NCBI RefSeq assembly: GCF_000981385.1
Contig: NZ_LATZ01000130.1
Location: 83,360-147,359 of the forward strand
Origin: Bacillus sp. SA1-12
GTDB lineage: Bacteria; Bacillota; Bacilli; Bacillales; Bacillaceae
DNA: 64,000 bases
Direction: 5' to 3'
Part shown: positions 9,679 through 18,366 of the stretch, piece after piece
How positions within the stretch are numbered: position 1 is the first letter of the stretch
How the letters are laid out: each line of letters opens with the position of its first letter
Program-made: the position numbers and the translations under genes
Notes under the pieces: model-generated
Seen by the model: the letters and a program-made list of their open reading frames with translations, nothing else
What the model was told of the DNA's origin: nothing
Database searches by the model: none

Positions 9679-9999
9679 TTACCTTTTTCTCTTTCTAAGT
9701 TCCCAATATTTCATTTGCAATTTTCCCAATTTCGAATTTTGCAATTTGGATAATCGTTTTTGCAGATCATTAATTGTTTGTTCTTGCTGTCTTATTTTTT
9801 CCTGTAATGAAGCTGATACTTTCCCATCATCGACCACAGCTTTATCCTTTGCTTCAATTTCATTTAGAATGGCAGATATAATTTGTTTAAATTCCGTTTC
9901 CATTTCTTTTTTATCTTCAATAAGACGATCAACAAGCTTATTCACTCTTTCATATTCTTCTTTATCCACACTAACTTTTTGATCAATTGTTGTTTCCAT
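9679..9999 (-). CDS. Small coiled-coil protein with KYWEL C-terminal tag
   Basis: This is a 106-residue soluble, highly charged protein. Heptad-like patterns run through almost its whole length (for example KLVDRLIEDKKEMETEFKQI and LQEKIRQQEQTINDLQKRL). It ends LGKLQMKYWELRKRKR, nearly the same tail as the methyltransferase two genes upstream. A clear ribosome site (GAAAGGAGCAGATTTAA) precedes the ATG. It lies between two glycosyltransferase genes in one direction. No enzyme motif is seen. It could be a scaffold or chain-length ruler that groups the enzymes, which is inference. Confidence 0.75.
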   Translation of the reverse strand: METTIDQKVSVDKEEYERVNKLVDRLIEDKKEMETEFKQIISAILNEIEAKDKAVVDDGKVSASLQEKIRQQEQTINDLQKRLSKLQNSKLGKLQMKYWELRKRKR

Positions 10000-10073
10000 T
10001 TAAATCTGCTCCTTTCAAAATACCTTACAGTATAGAGAAAACGATTATTCCTTCTCTTTCCACAGTAAATGGA

Positions 10074-12278
10074 TTAGCCGGGAAATTTTTTCAACACCAT
10101 CTTTTCAAAAACCTTTGCAGCTTCTTTCGCATCATTAAGAGGAGACAGATATGTGATATTCTCACTTTGACTTAGGATGCTTCCTTCTTCATAAACTCCC
10201 CAAATATCTGTTCCGCTTCCTTTATAATCACTTAGTTTTGAAGGCAAATATGGATTAATTGGTTTATTGTCTTTTGTCGTTGAATCATTAACAACTAAGC
10301 AATCAAATTTCGTACATAAATTTAAAAATGGGTAGAAATCAACAAACCCATTTACGATAATTGAGTCTTCCAGCGGATCATTTTTTAGTTGATCTTCCAG
10401 TTCTCCCGGTTTTGAGGTAAAGACATGAATAAGAACTCGATCCTTAACCTCACCTGTTGCTTCTTTTAATCCATCAAATAAATCATTGAGATTTCTTTTA
10501 CTGTAGAAATTTCCAAAATACGCGACATTTACATGCTCATCAGATAACAATGGGTACTCAAACTCTTCCATATGATAATACTTTTCTGGAAGTGTCGGGT
10601 GTGGCTCAATAATCGCTTTTTGTTGAATAAGCGGTTTAACTTCTTCAATTGGAAACATGTCCATCATATATTGAAATTGATTCTTATTTGTAAAAATCAA
10701 TTCGTCAGCAAAAATATAAGGCAAATATTCACACCAGAGGAACAGACTATTATCGTTTGGAGATGGGTATCCTGCCTTTTTTACAGCTGCTTCAAGTTTT
10801 TTCACATAAGCCGGTTCTGTGATATCGACAACTCGTTTCTTCGCTTCAATATCATAAATTAATGGATCTGAAAACTCTGCAATCCATTTCGATTGAGGGT
10901 ATTTCATTTTATACTCATAAGCTAAAAAGTGAGAGGCTGCCCACATAGCACGGCTGAAGACCTGCTTATGCACGCCATTTTTTTCAACTAATTCTTCTGC
11001 GCCTTCCATACCCAAATCGACAAATTTTCTGATATGCGCCCAATGAGAAAAACTGGAAGGTGAATTGATCGGCAAGCGAACGTTAATTAAGTCATCAACC
11101 ATTTGGTTTAAAGACACATTTTTGTTTCGCACTTTATCCATCATATTATAAATAACATCCGATACTTTTCCTGATTCCCTCATGCGCTTTGCCATAACAT
11201 TTCCTGCTGTGTCATTATATGGCGGAAAACAATAAGATACAACTAATTGTTCTACCCTATCATGGTTTAATAAATTATACGGAAAATAAATGAATTTTTT
11301 GTTTGTTATAGCATTTATAATTTGGTCATATTCATCTTTATGTTCTTCGTAATAGCTTTGAATAAAGGAACTTTGAGCATTTATTTTACGCTGTATAAAT
11401 TTTCGTTTTATAGGCGATATATAATCTAGTGACAGTAATTCATTCAGCTTTGCAATACATTCCAGCCGTTGATTTACGTTAAAATCAAACGTCATGGCTT
11501 GTCTTGAGATAGAATTTTCTCTTAAGGTTCGGTAGTATACAACTTTTTTGGTCACAGGAGCCACTACATACTGCAGATCATTTTTTACAGCTAGCTCTGT
11601 GAAAAAGACGACATCTTCGCCGCTATGAAGACTTTCGTCATATTTGTATTTTTGTACATACAAAGTTGGGATGAGCTTGCAGGCATTAAGTGTCAACACC
11701 GTGTAAAGCTTATCATATGGACTATGTTTGCTAATAACGGATTTTAAGATTTGCCTATTAATTGGATTAGAGGCCTGGATTTTCCCATCTTCCTCAACAT
11801 TAAAAATTTGTGAGATAACGACTGTGTTTTGGTCTGCTAAGTAATACATTTCCTCCAAGAAGTTACTTGAAACGTAGTCATCATCATCAATAAACGTACA
11901 AAATTGGCGGCTCGCCATCATAATTCCCTTATTTCGTGCAATCGACGCACCGGCTTCTTCGAGAATAACCACCTTAATATTTTCCAATTTCCGTTCAGCA
12001 ATAAATTGATTAATTAATTCCTCTGTACGGTCTTTTTCTCCATTTATAATGACAATCACTTCAAATAATGATGCATCTAAAGTCTGATTTGCTAACGATT
12101 CCAAACATTTTATAATAACATTTTCCCCTTTATAAGTTGGCAAAATGATACTGATCCCTTTTTCATATAGAGGATTTTCTTTCTTTCGAACACCCTCTTC
12201 TATCGATTCGTATCCCAATTTTTGAGCACGAATTTGTCTTACCTTTTCTAAACGCTTAACTATTTCTTGTTTCAGCAT
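10074..12278 (-). CDS. Two-domain glycosyltransferase: GT2 fused to GT4-like
   Basis: This 734-residue protein has an N-terminal GT-A (GT2) domain from about residue 40 (GISIILPTYKGENVI). Its metal/donor aspartates lie in FIDDDDYV (131-134), with ASIARNKG before them. After about residue 340 a second domain opens with YCFPPYNDTAGNVMAKRM, which is the N-terminal loop of GT-B enzymes, and runs on with VAYFGNFYSKRNLNDLF and PSKLSDYKGSG as donor lobe. The protein could therefore add two sugars in turn. Its ATG shares one base with the stop of the methyltransferase gene (TAATG), so the two are coupled. Confidence 0.85.
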   Translation of the reverse strand: MLKQEIVKRLEKVRQIRAQKLGYESIEEGVRKKENPLYEKGISIILPTYKGENVIIKCLESLANQTLDASLFEVIVIINGEKDRTEELINQFIAERKLENIKVVILEEAGASIARNKGIMMASRQFCTFIDDDDYVSSNFLEEMYYLADQNTVVISQIFNVEEDGKIQASNPINRQILKSVISKHSPYDKLYTVLTLNACKLIPTLYVQKYKYDESLHSGEDVVFFTELAVKNDLQYVVAPVTKKVVYYRTLRENSISRQAMTFDFNVNQRLECIAKLNELLSLDYISPIKRKFIQRKINAQSSFIQSYYEEHKDEYDQIINAITNKKFIYFPYNLLNHDRVEQLVVSYCFPPYNDTAGNVMAKRMRESGKVSDVIYNMMDKVRNKNVSLNQMVDDLINVRLPINSPSSFSHWAHIRKFVDLGMEGAEELVEKNGVHKQVFSRAMWAASHFLAYEYKMKYPQSKWIAEFSDPLIYDIEAKKRVVDITEPAYVKKLEAAVKKAGYPSPNDNSLFLWCEYLPYIFADELIFTNKNQFQYMMDMFPIEEVKPLIQQKAIIEPHPTLPEKYYHMEEFEYPLLSDEHVNVAYFGNFYSKRNLNDLFDGLKEATGEVKDRVLIHVFTSKPGELEDQLKNDPLEDSIIVNGFVDFYPFLNLCTKFDCLVVNDSTTKDNKPINPYLPSKLSDYKGSGTDIWGVYEEGSILSQSENITYLSPLNDAKEAAKVFEKMVLKKFPG

Positions 12279-13285
12279 TATTTTTTACCTCTTCCAGCAA
12301 TTTTTTTCTTTAGCTCCCAGTATTTTATTTGAATCCGTCCAAAACGGGATCTTCTTAACACCTTATAACGATGTTCGAGTAAATTGATTTGTTTACTCAT
12401 ATCTTCAATTTTATTTGACTTTATTAGAGCATCCTTTAATGCATCTTCTTCTTTATTTAATAATTCAACTGTTTCAATCTGCAGTTGACGTACGAGCTCT
12501 TCCTTTTCCTGGCGATCTTCTAGTAAGGATTCATGTACTATTTTTAATTTTTCAAGCTCTTCTTTGTCCTTCAATAATTCCTGATGCTCATTTTTATACT
12601 TATTTAGTTCCTTCATGTAGTTTTCAATGCGATCCAGATACTCTCTTTCCACATCATAGAACGCTTTTTCTAGATTTTGAACGTCTTGAGCCGTATATAA
12701 TGGCGCACCTTCCTCTGATGTAGCCTTGCATATAACCCCGGTCCACTTCCCAAGATATGTAAAAGACTCAATAGAAAAATGTCCTTTTAATTGCTCCGCT
12801 AACAAAGAATAAAAATAGGTTCTTTTATGATCAATAAAGTCATTAATACCAAACGGTACCGTCACAATTAATTTCCCGCCAGGCTTAATATGCTTACTAA
12901 CCTTTTCTAAAAACGAATCAGGATCGCTTATATGCTCAATAACCTCTGTTAGGAGAACCGTATCATAATCAGAATCGATTTCATGATCAGTCATAAAATT
13001 GCTAACCCGGAAGGTAACAGACTGTTGAACCGATGGATGTTCTTTTTTAAGTTCTTCTTTTGCATATTCGATTGCATCGCTCGAAATATCGATTCCATCA
13101 ACCTTTTTGCCTTCACGTCCCAATAAAATTGCGTTGATTCCCTGAGAACATCCGATATCTAAAATCTTGTTTCCTTCGACATGAGTAACAATCCAATTGA
13201 TTCTTTCCCTCGTTTTTTTACTAAAATCAGCCCCTAAAACTCCATAGTAAGCTTCATTTACACGATCTATAATAAGATTTCCCAA
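12278..13285 (-). CDS. SAM-dependent methyltransferase with C-terminal coiled coil
   Basis: This protein has 335 residues. Motif I is ILDIGCSQGINAILLG (41-56), followed by GIDISSDAIEYA as the acidic SAM contact and TVLLTEVIEHISDP as motif II, so a class I methyltransferase occupies roughly residues 1-190. Residues 200-310 form a long charged coiled coil, and the tail is FGRIQIKYWELKKK. Methyltransferases fused to coiled coils are known to cap O-antigen chains and set their length (WbdD type), so a chain-end methylation role is plausible. It is the first gene of the set. The target is not shown by sequence. Confidence 0.85.
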   Translation of the reverse strand: MGNLIIDRVNEAYYGVLGADFSKKTRERINWIVTHVEGNKILDIGCSQGINAILLGREGKKVDGIDISSDAIEYAKEELKKEHPSVQQSVTFRVSNFMTDHEIDSDYDTVLLTEVIEHISDPDSFLEKVSKHIKPGGKLIVTVPFGINDFIDHKRTYFYSLLAEQLKGHFSIESFTYLGKWTGVICKATSEEGAPLYTAQDVQNLEKAFYDVEREYLDRIENYMKELNKYKNEHQELLKDKEELEKLKIVHESLLEDRQEKEELVRQLQIETVELLNKEEDALKDALIKSNKIEDMSKQINLLEHRYKVLRRSRFGRIQIKYWELKKKIAGRGKK

Positions 13286-13431
13286 GATAACTCCTCCAAT
13301 TTATTGTACAAAAATCTTTATGTATAGACTTTGCAATAATTTATATTTGAATTCCCCTTTTAGACTCCATTTATTATATCGAAAATTGTCTAACTTCAAC
13401 AACCATAAAAAAGTTGTACTTTTATAGAAAA

Positions 13432-13463
13432 AAGCTAGCATCGTTCAAAACGACAGCTAGCTT
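13432..13463 (-). terminator. Terminator downstream of the amidase pseudogene
   Basis: AAGCTAGC and GCTAGCTT arms with partly pairing TCGTT/ACGA inside, followed on the minus strand by TTTTTTCTATAAAAG. Confidence 0.8.
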
Positions 13464-13474
13464 GATGATCAATC

Positions 13475-15150
13475 CTACTTATTGCTCTTCCATTTATAAA
13501 AATCATGTATTCCTTGTGCAATGGCCGCAGCCGCTTCATCCTGCCCTTCAGCTGTTTTAAAAATAGCTGCATCCTCTGGATTTGAGATAAAGCCCATTTC
13601 AATCAATACAGACCTGGTATAGTTTTTATCAATCACATAAAAATCATTTTGTTTTGCGCCACGATCATCAGTATCAAGAGCTTCAAGCAGCCTTGACTGG
13701 ATAAAGGAAGCCAATTTGTCACTGTCAGATTTCTCTGCAGGAGTTAACGATTCGACGCCATCAGTAGAGTAAATCTCTGTACCATCTACATCAGGATTGG
13801 AAAAGGAGTTCATATGTAAACTAACAAAAACCCCCGGACTAAAGCTGTAGGCAAATTCTGTTCTCTCATTGAGAGCTAAATAAACATCTTCTGTTCGTGT
13901 CATATGAACTTCGTAACCCATTTCTTCAAGCTTTCCCGTTACTTTTTTCCCAACGGCAAGGTTCACATCAGATTCTCTCAGCCCGTTCCCTATTGCCCCG
14001 GGGTCCTCACCGCCGTGACCAGGGTCGATGACAATCGTTTTATTTAAAGGTGTTTCCTTTGCCGTGCGTTCCAATGTTAAGTAACGGCTGAAAACATAAC
14101 CTGATTTCCCGTTGTACCTTACGTTTACCCAATCCTCAAATAATTCATTTCGATTAAGGACAGCAACCTCTCTTGCCCTGTGGGATTGTTAAGATACTTT
14201 TCGCATTCGTGCTTTTTTGTGAGCGTAATACTAAGCTTTCCCTTGCATAATAATAAGGCTTGTTAACAATATCCGCTGCTTTAATATACCCCGGCTCACC
14301 CTTAAAGTCAGAGACAATGGCCCAGCCATTGTTTATGCCGCCGATTTGAATTTTAACAGGTTCATTTTTACTAAGCGTACCTAAACGACTGGAATTTGTC
14401 GTATTTGCTGAGTAAATATTCGTTGATTTATTTGCATAATAGATAAAAAAGCCTGGTTTTTCCTTCGTTATATAACTGTAAGGGGCATACCCTTTAATCC
14501 CATTGTATTCAATTCGGCTCCAGCCATTGAAGACACTGCCCTTTTTCACTTTTACAACAGCTTCATCCAGTACATTTACTTTTGGTGTCGTTGTTTTTCT
14601 TTCATTTATATAAGGTGAAAGTTTTTGTTGCGTAATAGGTAAAATAGATAGGTGCTCTAGGGGTAAGCTGATCATATTCAACATAGTATTTCTTACCTTT
14701 AAATCTGATTTCTACCCAATCATTCAAAACCGTTCCCTTTGCAACTTGAACAATGGCATCTTCCGCAATCGATCCATATCTTTTAGTGCGAAGATCGCGG
14801 CTTTCATAGAAGCTAACCGGTTGTCTTGCATAGTACTGGAAATAGACGGGCTGAGCTGGTTTTCGATTTACGATATTGCTGGAATCAACATACGCCTTTT
14901 TTCCATTTAACTTCATTTCCGCCCAGCCATTCACAATACTGCCTTTCTTCACTAAAAAAGCTGTTTGGAAAGACACCCTTCCTGCTGATGGATAATGTGT
15001 GCCGCGGCCCGTGTTGGCCACAAAATCATTTTTTGCATAGTAGGTAAAATAGGTCTCAGACGCTTCCGCCTTATGTGCTGAATCAAGGCTTGGCCAAGCA
15101 ATCACCAGCAGCATAACCGCTAAAAACCAAGTGAACATTTGTTTATTCAT
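13475..15150 (-). pseudogene. SH3-repeat N-acetylmuramoyl-L-alanine amidase, two frameshifts
   Basis: Three overlapping frames join into one secreted wall hydrolase of about 557 residues. The first (from the ATG at 15150, with GGAGGCAGCAA) has a signal peptide ending near AEA and bacterial SH3-like repeats. It breaks near 14605, where TTATATAAATGAAAG has one base too many for TLYNERK. The second frame carries further SH3 repeats and breaks near 14170. The third holds the Amidase_3 domain, with IDPGHGGEDPGA, a zinc Glu in GLRESDVNLA, SLHMNS and IEMGFISNPEDA. Each break is +1. It may be a real pseudogene or may reflect base errors. An ATG-initiated fragment starts at 14074, but translation of the amidase alone would lack a signal peptide. 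Confidence 0.85.
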
Positions 15151-15404
15151 TTGCTGCCTCCATGTTGTTTAATTCCCAAAACATAATAGGGATGGTTGGC
15201 ACACCAACCTTTAGTAAATCGAAAGGACCATTATGTAAATCTATTAATCTCATTTTTTATTATCGGCTTACTAGGGGGAAAGTTTAGGATAAAAAGAAAA
15301 TTTCTTTTTAAAAAATTGACCTATTCTAAGTTATTGTTGTTTTAAACAGATTCATTTGACGAAGAATGGTTTCGTTTTGATTAGAACTGGTTACCTCCTG
15401 CTTA

Positions 15405-15495
15405 GAGCAGCGGGACAAGTGAGACTTATACAGGCGTATACCTCGAGGAAACTAACCGCTCTCCCCGCGGAAACGAGCCTCCTCTCACAACAATT
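15405..15495 (+). repeat. Degenerate Bacillus intergenic repeat (GGGACAAGTGAGAC type)
   Basis: CGGGACAAGTGAGAC, then CTCGAGGAAACTAACCGCTC, then CCCCGCGGAAACGAGCCTCCT match the order of blocks of a widespread Bacillus intergenic repeat known to me from other genomes. The 440-bp gap from 15151 to 15590 holds only this copy, a terminator and the amidase promoter region. Confidence 0.6.
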
Positions 15496-15530
15496 AACTT
15501 TGATTTGCGAAAACAGCCAAACAAAAAAGA

Positions 15531-15562
15531 GGAAGACTCAAAAAAGATAATTTGAGTCTTCC
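15531..15562 (-). terminator. Terminator of the ugd gene
   Basis: GGAAGACTCAAA and TTTGAGTCTTCC pair perfectly over 12 bp with an 8-nt loop. On the minus strand TCTTTTTTGTTT follows. Confidence 0.85.
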
Positions 15563-15590
15563 TCCTTCTATCTCTGCTCTACAACATAGA

Positions 15591-16919
15591 TTAACCACTA
15601 ACATGATTTGTCTGCTGCAGAATGGCTTTTCGTCCAATGGAAACGTAAAGTATTTCATTGCTTTCCATTTCTGAAAGTGAATAACAATTTCTTCCGTCAA
15701 ATACTCTTGGACTTTTCATCAGCTTTTTATAGTTTTCAACAGGATATTCGATCATCTCTTGCCATTCAGTGCCAATAAAGGTTAGATCGGCTCCAAGTAT
15801 CGCCTCATCAATTGATGTGCAATAAATGACACGATCACCCAGAACTTTTTTTGCATTTTCAAGGGCAATTGGATCATAGACAGTCACAATAGAGCCTTTT
15901 TTTACCAATTCCTTTGCCAGCACTAGTGATGCTGATTCTCTAACATCATCTGTATTCGGTTTAAAGGCCAGACCTAATAAGGCCGCTTTCTTTCCATATA
16001 AATCACCAACGATATCCTCCGCTTTTTTCAGCAATAAAAGGGGCTGATGATTGTTCACCTTTATAACAGATTCCAGGAGCGCAAAATCATGCTTAACATT
16101 TCCCGCAAGCTGCACTAAAGCTTTTGTGTCCTTTGGAAAGCACGACCCGCCATAGCCTAATCCGGCTTGAAGGAATTTATCCCCGATTCTGCTATCAAGG
16201 CCGATTCCTTTTGCGACATCCTCAATATTTGCGCCAAGCTTTTCGCAAATATTCGCTATTTCATTAATAAAACTGATTTTCGTTGCGAGGAATGCATTAG
16301 ATGCATACTTAATCATTTCCGAGCTTTTAATATCCGTTCTTACAATGGGAATGTTAAAGGGTTTATACATCTCTTCAATGACATCACCGGCATGCTGGCT
16401 GGCAGATCCAATCACAATCCGGTCTCCTTTAAACGTATCCTGAATAGCAGAACCTTCCCTCAAGAACTCAGGATTGGAAACCACTTCTACCAGGAGATGG
16501 GGCAATTTATCTTGATAAAGTAACCTTTTCACACGATGATTTGTCCCAACTGGAACCGTGCTTTTAATGGTTACAATCACATGATCTGTTATATTCTCAC
16601 CTATATCCCTTACTACATCTTCTATATAGAATAAATTTGCTGAACCATCTCTATTTTCAGGCGTGCCAACGGCAATAATAATGACTTCTCTTTCAGCATA
16701 TGCCTCTTTTGGCGAGGTTGTAAAATACAGACTCCCGTTTCTTACATTTTTTTCAAGCAGATCCTCAAGACCCGGTTCATAGATTGGAGATTTGCCCTTT
16801 TTCAACAGCTGTATTTTTTCTTCATTTATATCAATACCTATCACGTCATGCCCAATTTCAGCTAAACATACTCCCGTTACCAACCCGACATAACCAGTAC
16901 CCGCAACCGTTACTTTCAA
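15591..16919 (-). CDS. tuaD: UDP-glucose 6-dehydrogenase
   Basis: This enzyme oxidises UDP-glucose to UDP-glucuronate for teichuronic acid or another acidic polymer. The 442 residues show the Rossmann motif GTGYVGLVTGVCLAEIGHDV, the central TDIKSSEMIKYASNAFLATKISFINE, and the catalytic Cys in GLGYGGSCFPKDTKAL (about residue 260). The start is a TTG at 16919 with AAGGAGGCAAATCCC before it. It lies 20 bp downstream of galU, which makes its substrate, so the two probably form an operon. The symbol tuaD follows B. subtilis usage; ugd would do as well. Confidence 0.95.
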   Translation of the reverse strand: MKVTVAGTGYVGLVTGVCLAEIGHDVIGIDINEEKIQLLKKGKSPIYEPGLEDLLEKNVRNGSLYFTTSPKEAYAEREVIIIAVGTPENRDGSANLFYIEDVVRDIGENITDHVIVTIKSTVPVGTNHRVKRLLYQDKLPHLLVEVVSNPEFLREGSAIQDTFKGDRIVIGSASQHAGDVIEEMYKPFNIPIVRTDIKSSEMIKYASNAFLATKISFINEIANICEKLGANIEDVAKGIGLDSRIGDKFLQAGLGYGGSCFPKDTKALVQLAGNVKHDFALLESVIKVNNHQPLLLLKKAEDIVGDLYGKKAALLGLAFKPNTDDVRESASLVLAKELVKKGSIVTVYDPIALENAKKVLGDRVIYCTSIDEAILGADLTFIGTEWQEMIEYPVENYKKLMKSPRVFDGRNCYSLSEMESNEILYVSIGRKAILQQTNHVSG

Positions 16920-16939
16920 GGGATTTGCCTCCTTGTATT

Positions 16940-17836
16940 TTAGCGATTCAAATATTCCTCTTGATTCAGAATTTTACTTAAATAGTCAAGCAAGTCATTT
17001 TTCAATTCATCTCTTTCCAGCGCAAAGTCGATGGTAGCTTTGATGAAACCAAACTTATCTCCAACATCATATCTGTTGCCATTAAAATGATAGGCTAGGA
17101 TGCTTTGTCTCTTTAATAATGCCTTCAATGCATCTGTTAATTGAATTTCACCGCCTGCACCTGGGGCTTGATGCTCCAATATATCTAAAATTTCCGGAGT
17201 TAAGATATACCTTCCCATGATGGCGCTATTTGATGGTGCTTTATCAAGACTAGGTTTTTCGATCAAATCTTCGATGCGATATATTCTTTCTTGCAAAGAA
17301 TCCTCATCATAGCTGACGATTCCGTATTTGGATACATCTGCTTGATCAACCTTTTGTACTCCTACAACCGCTTGCTCAAATTGGTGAAAAACATTGATCA
17401 GCTGCTTTAAGCAAGGGTCTGATCCGTTCGTTTGAACAATGTCATCTCCAAGCATAACAGCGAAAGGCTCATTGCCTATGAATCGTCTCGCACAAAAGAT
17501 AGCATGTCCAAGACCTTTTGGCTCTTTTTGGCGTATATAATGGATATTAGCAAGTTCTGATATCCGCTGAACTTCCTCGAGGATATCCCATTTTTCTTTG
17601 CTGGCTAATGTTTCTTCAAGTTCATATGATTTATCAAAATGATCTTCAATTGCCCGCTTGCCGCGACCACTTACGATTAAGATGTCTTCAATACCCGAAG
17701 CTACAGCTTCCTCGATAATATATTGAATGGTCGGCTTATCAACAATTGGAAGCATCTCCTTGGGCTGTGCTTTCGTAGCAGGTAAAAATCTCGTCCCAAG
17801 CCCTGCAGCAGGAATAATGGCTTTTTTAATTTGCAT
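16940..17836 (-). CDS. galU: UTP-glucose-1-phosphate uridylyltransferase
   Basis: This enzyme makes UDP-glucose from UTP and glucose 1-phosphate. The 298 residues match the GalU/GtaB family. IPAAGLGTRFLPATKAQPKEM at the N-terminus is the nucleotide-binding loop, VMLGDDIV is the metal/UDP contact, and EKPSLDKAPSNSAIMGRYIL is the sugar-binding stretch. AAGGAGGAGTATCT precedes the ATG. It heads a two-gene operon with the UDP-glucose dehydrogenase. Its product also feeds glucolipid and teichoic acid glucosylation. Confidence 0.96.
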   Translation of the reverse strand: MQIKKAIIPAAGLGTRFLPATKAQPKEMLPIVDKPTIQYIIEEAVASGIEDILIVSGRGKRAIEDHFDKSYELEETLASKEKWDILEEVQRISELANIHYIRQKEPKGLGHAIFCARRFIGNEPFAVMLGDDIVQTNGSDPCLKQLINVFHQFEQAVVGVQKVDQADVSKYGIVSYDEDSLQERIYRIEDLIEKPSLDKAPSNSAIMGRYILTPEILDILEHQAPGAGGEIQLTDALKALLKRQSILAYHFNGNRYDVGDKFGFIKATIDFALERDELKNDLLDYLSKILNQEEYLNR

Positions 17837-18011
17837 AGATACTCCTCCTTGAATGTTGGTTTCGTTTTTATGCCCCTTGCCATGTAAAGGGCTATTTCAT
17901 CGTTCATATAATGAGCAGGAGTACAAACTCTTTCTCTCCTTACCTACATATATTCATTTTATTGTATTTTATCAATAGAAAAGTTAAGGATACGTTAATT
18001 TTCTATAAAGA

Positions 18012-18245
18012 ATGATAAGGCGCTAAGCATTTCTTTTTACCCGAGCCGATGCCGCTTGGAACTAGACACCAAAACGTAGTAATTGTATGAGTCCGTCCTT
18101 CCTTACCCTCGAACAAAAGTGCATGTGCCTTAAATTGAAAATAGTCAGATTCTAGAGGGACAAGATGCCGGCAGTCAAAAGCTTAACGTTAATCGACATG
18201 ACTGCTCTTGCACACCCTGCTTCGGAACTGGTGTATTAGCGCTTT
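18012..18245. repeat. Decayed intergenic repeat sequence
   Basis: In the 530-bp gap between galU and the next gene lie AAGGCGCTAAGC, GCTTGGAACTAGACACC, GGCAGTCAAAAGC and CTCTTGCACACCCTGCTTCGG. These match blocks of the copy at 7.83-7.97 kb. Nothing coding was seen. Confidence 0.5.
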
Positions 18246-18310
18246 ACTATAGTTTAAATCATTTGATCCTTTCAAAGACATCAAAAAATACATTTTCTAT
18301 AAATCAAAAA

Positions 18311-18360
18311 AACATGAGGCTAAATCAAAGGATCAGACCCTTTTGAAACAGCCTCATGTT
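18311..18360 (-). terminator. Terminator of the cell-wall-binding-repeat gene
   Basis: AACATGAGGCT and AGCCTCATGTT pair perfectly (11 bp) around a 28-nt loop. On the minus strand TTTTTGATTT follows. Confidence 0.8.
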
Positions 18361-18366
18361 GCGAGT

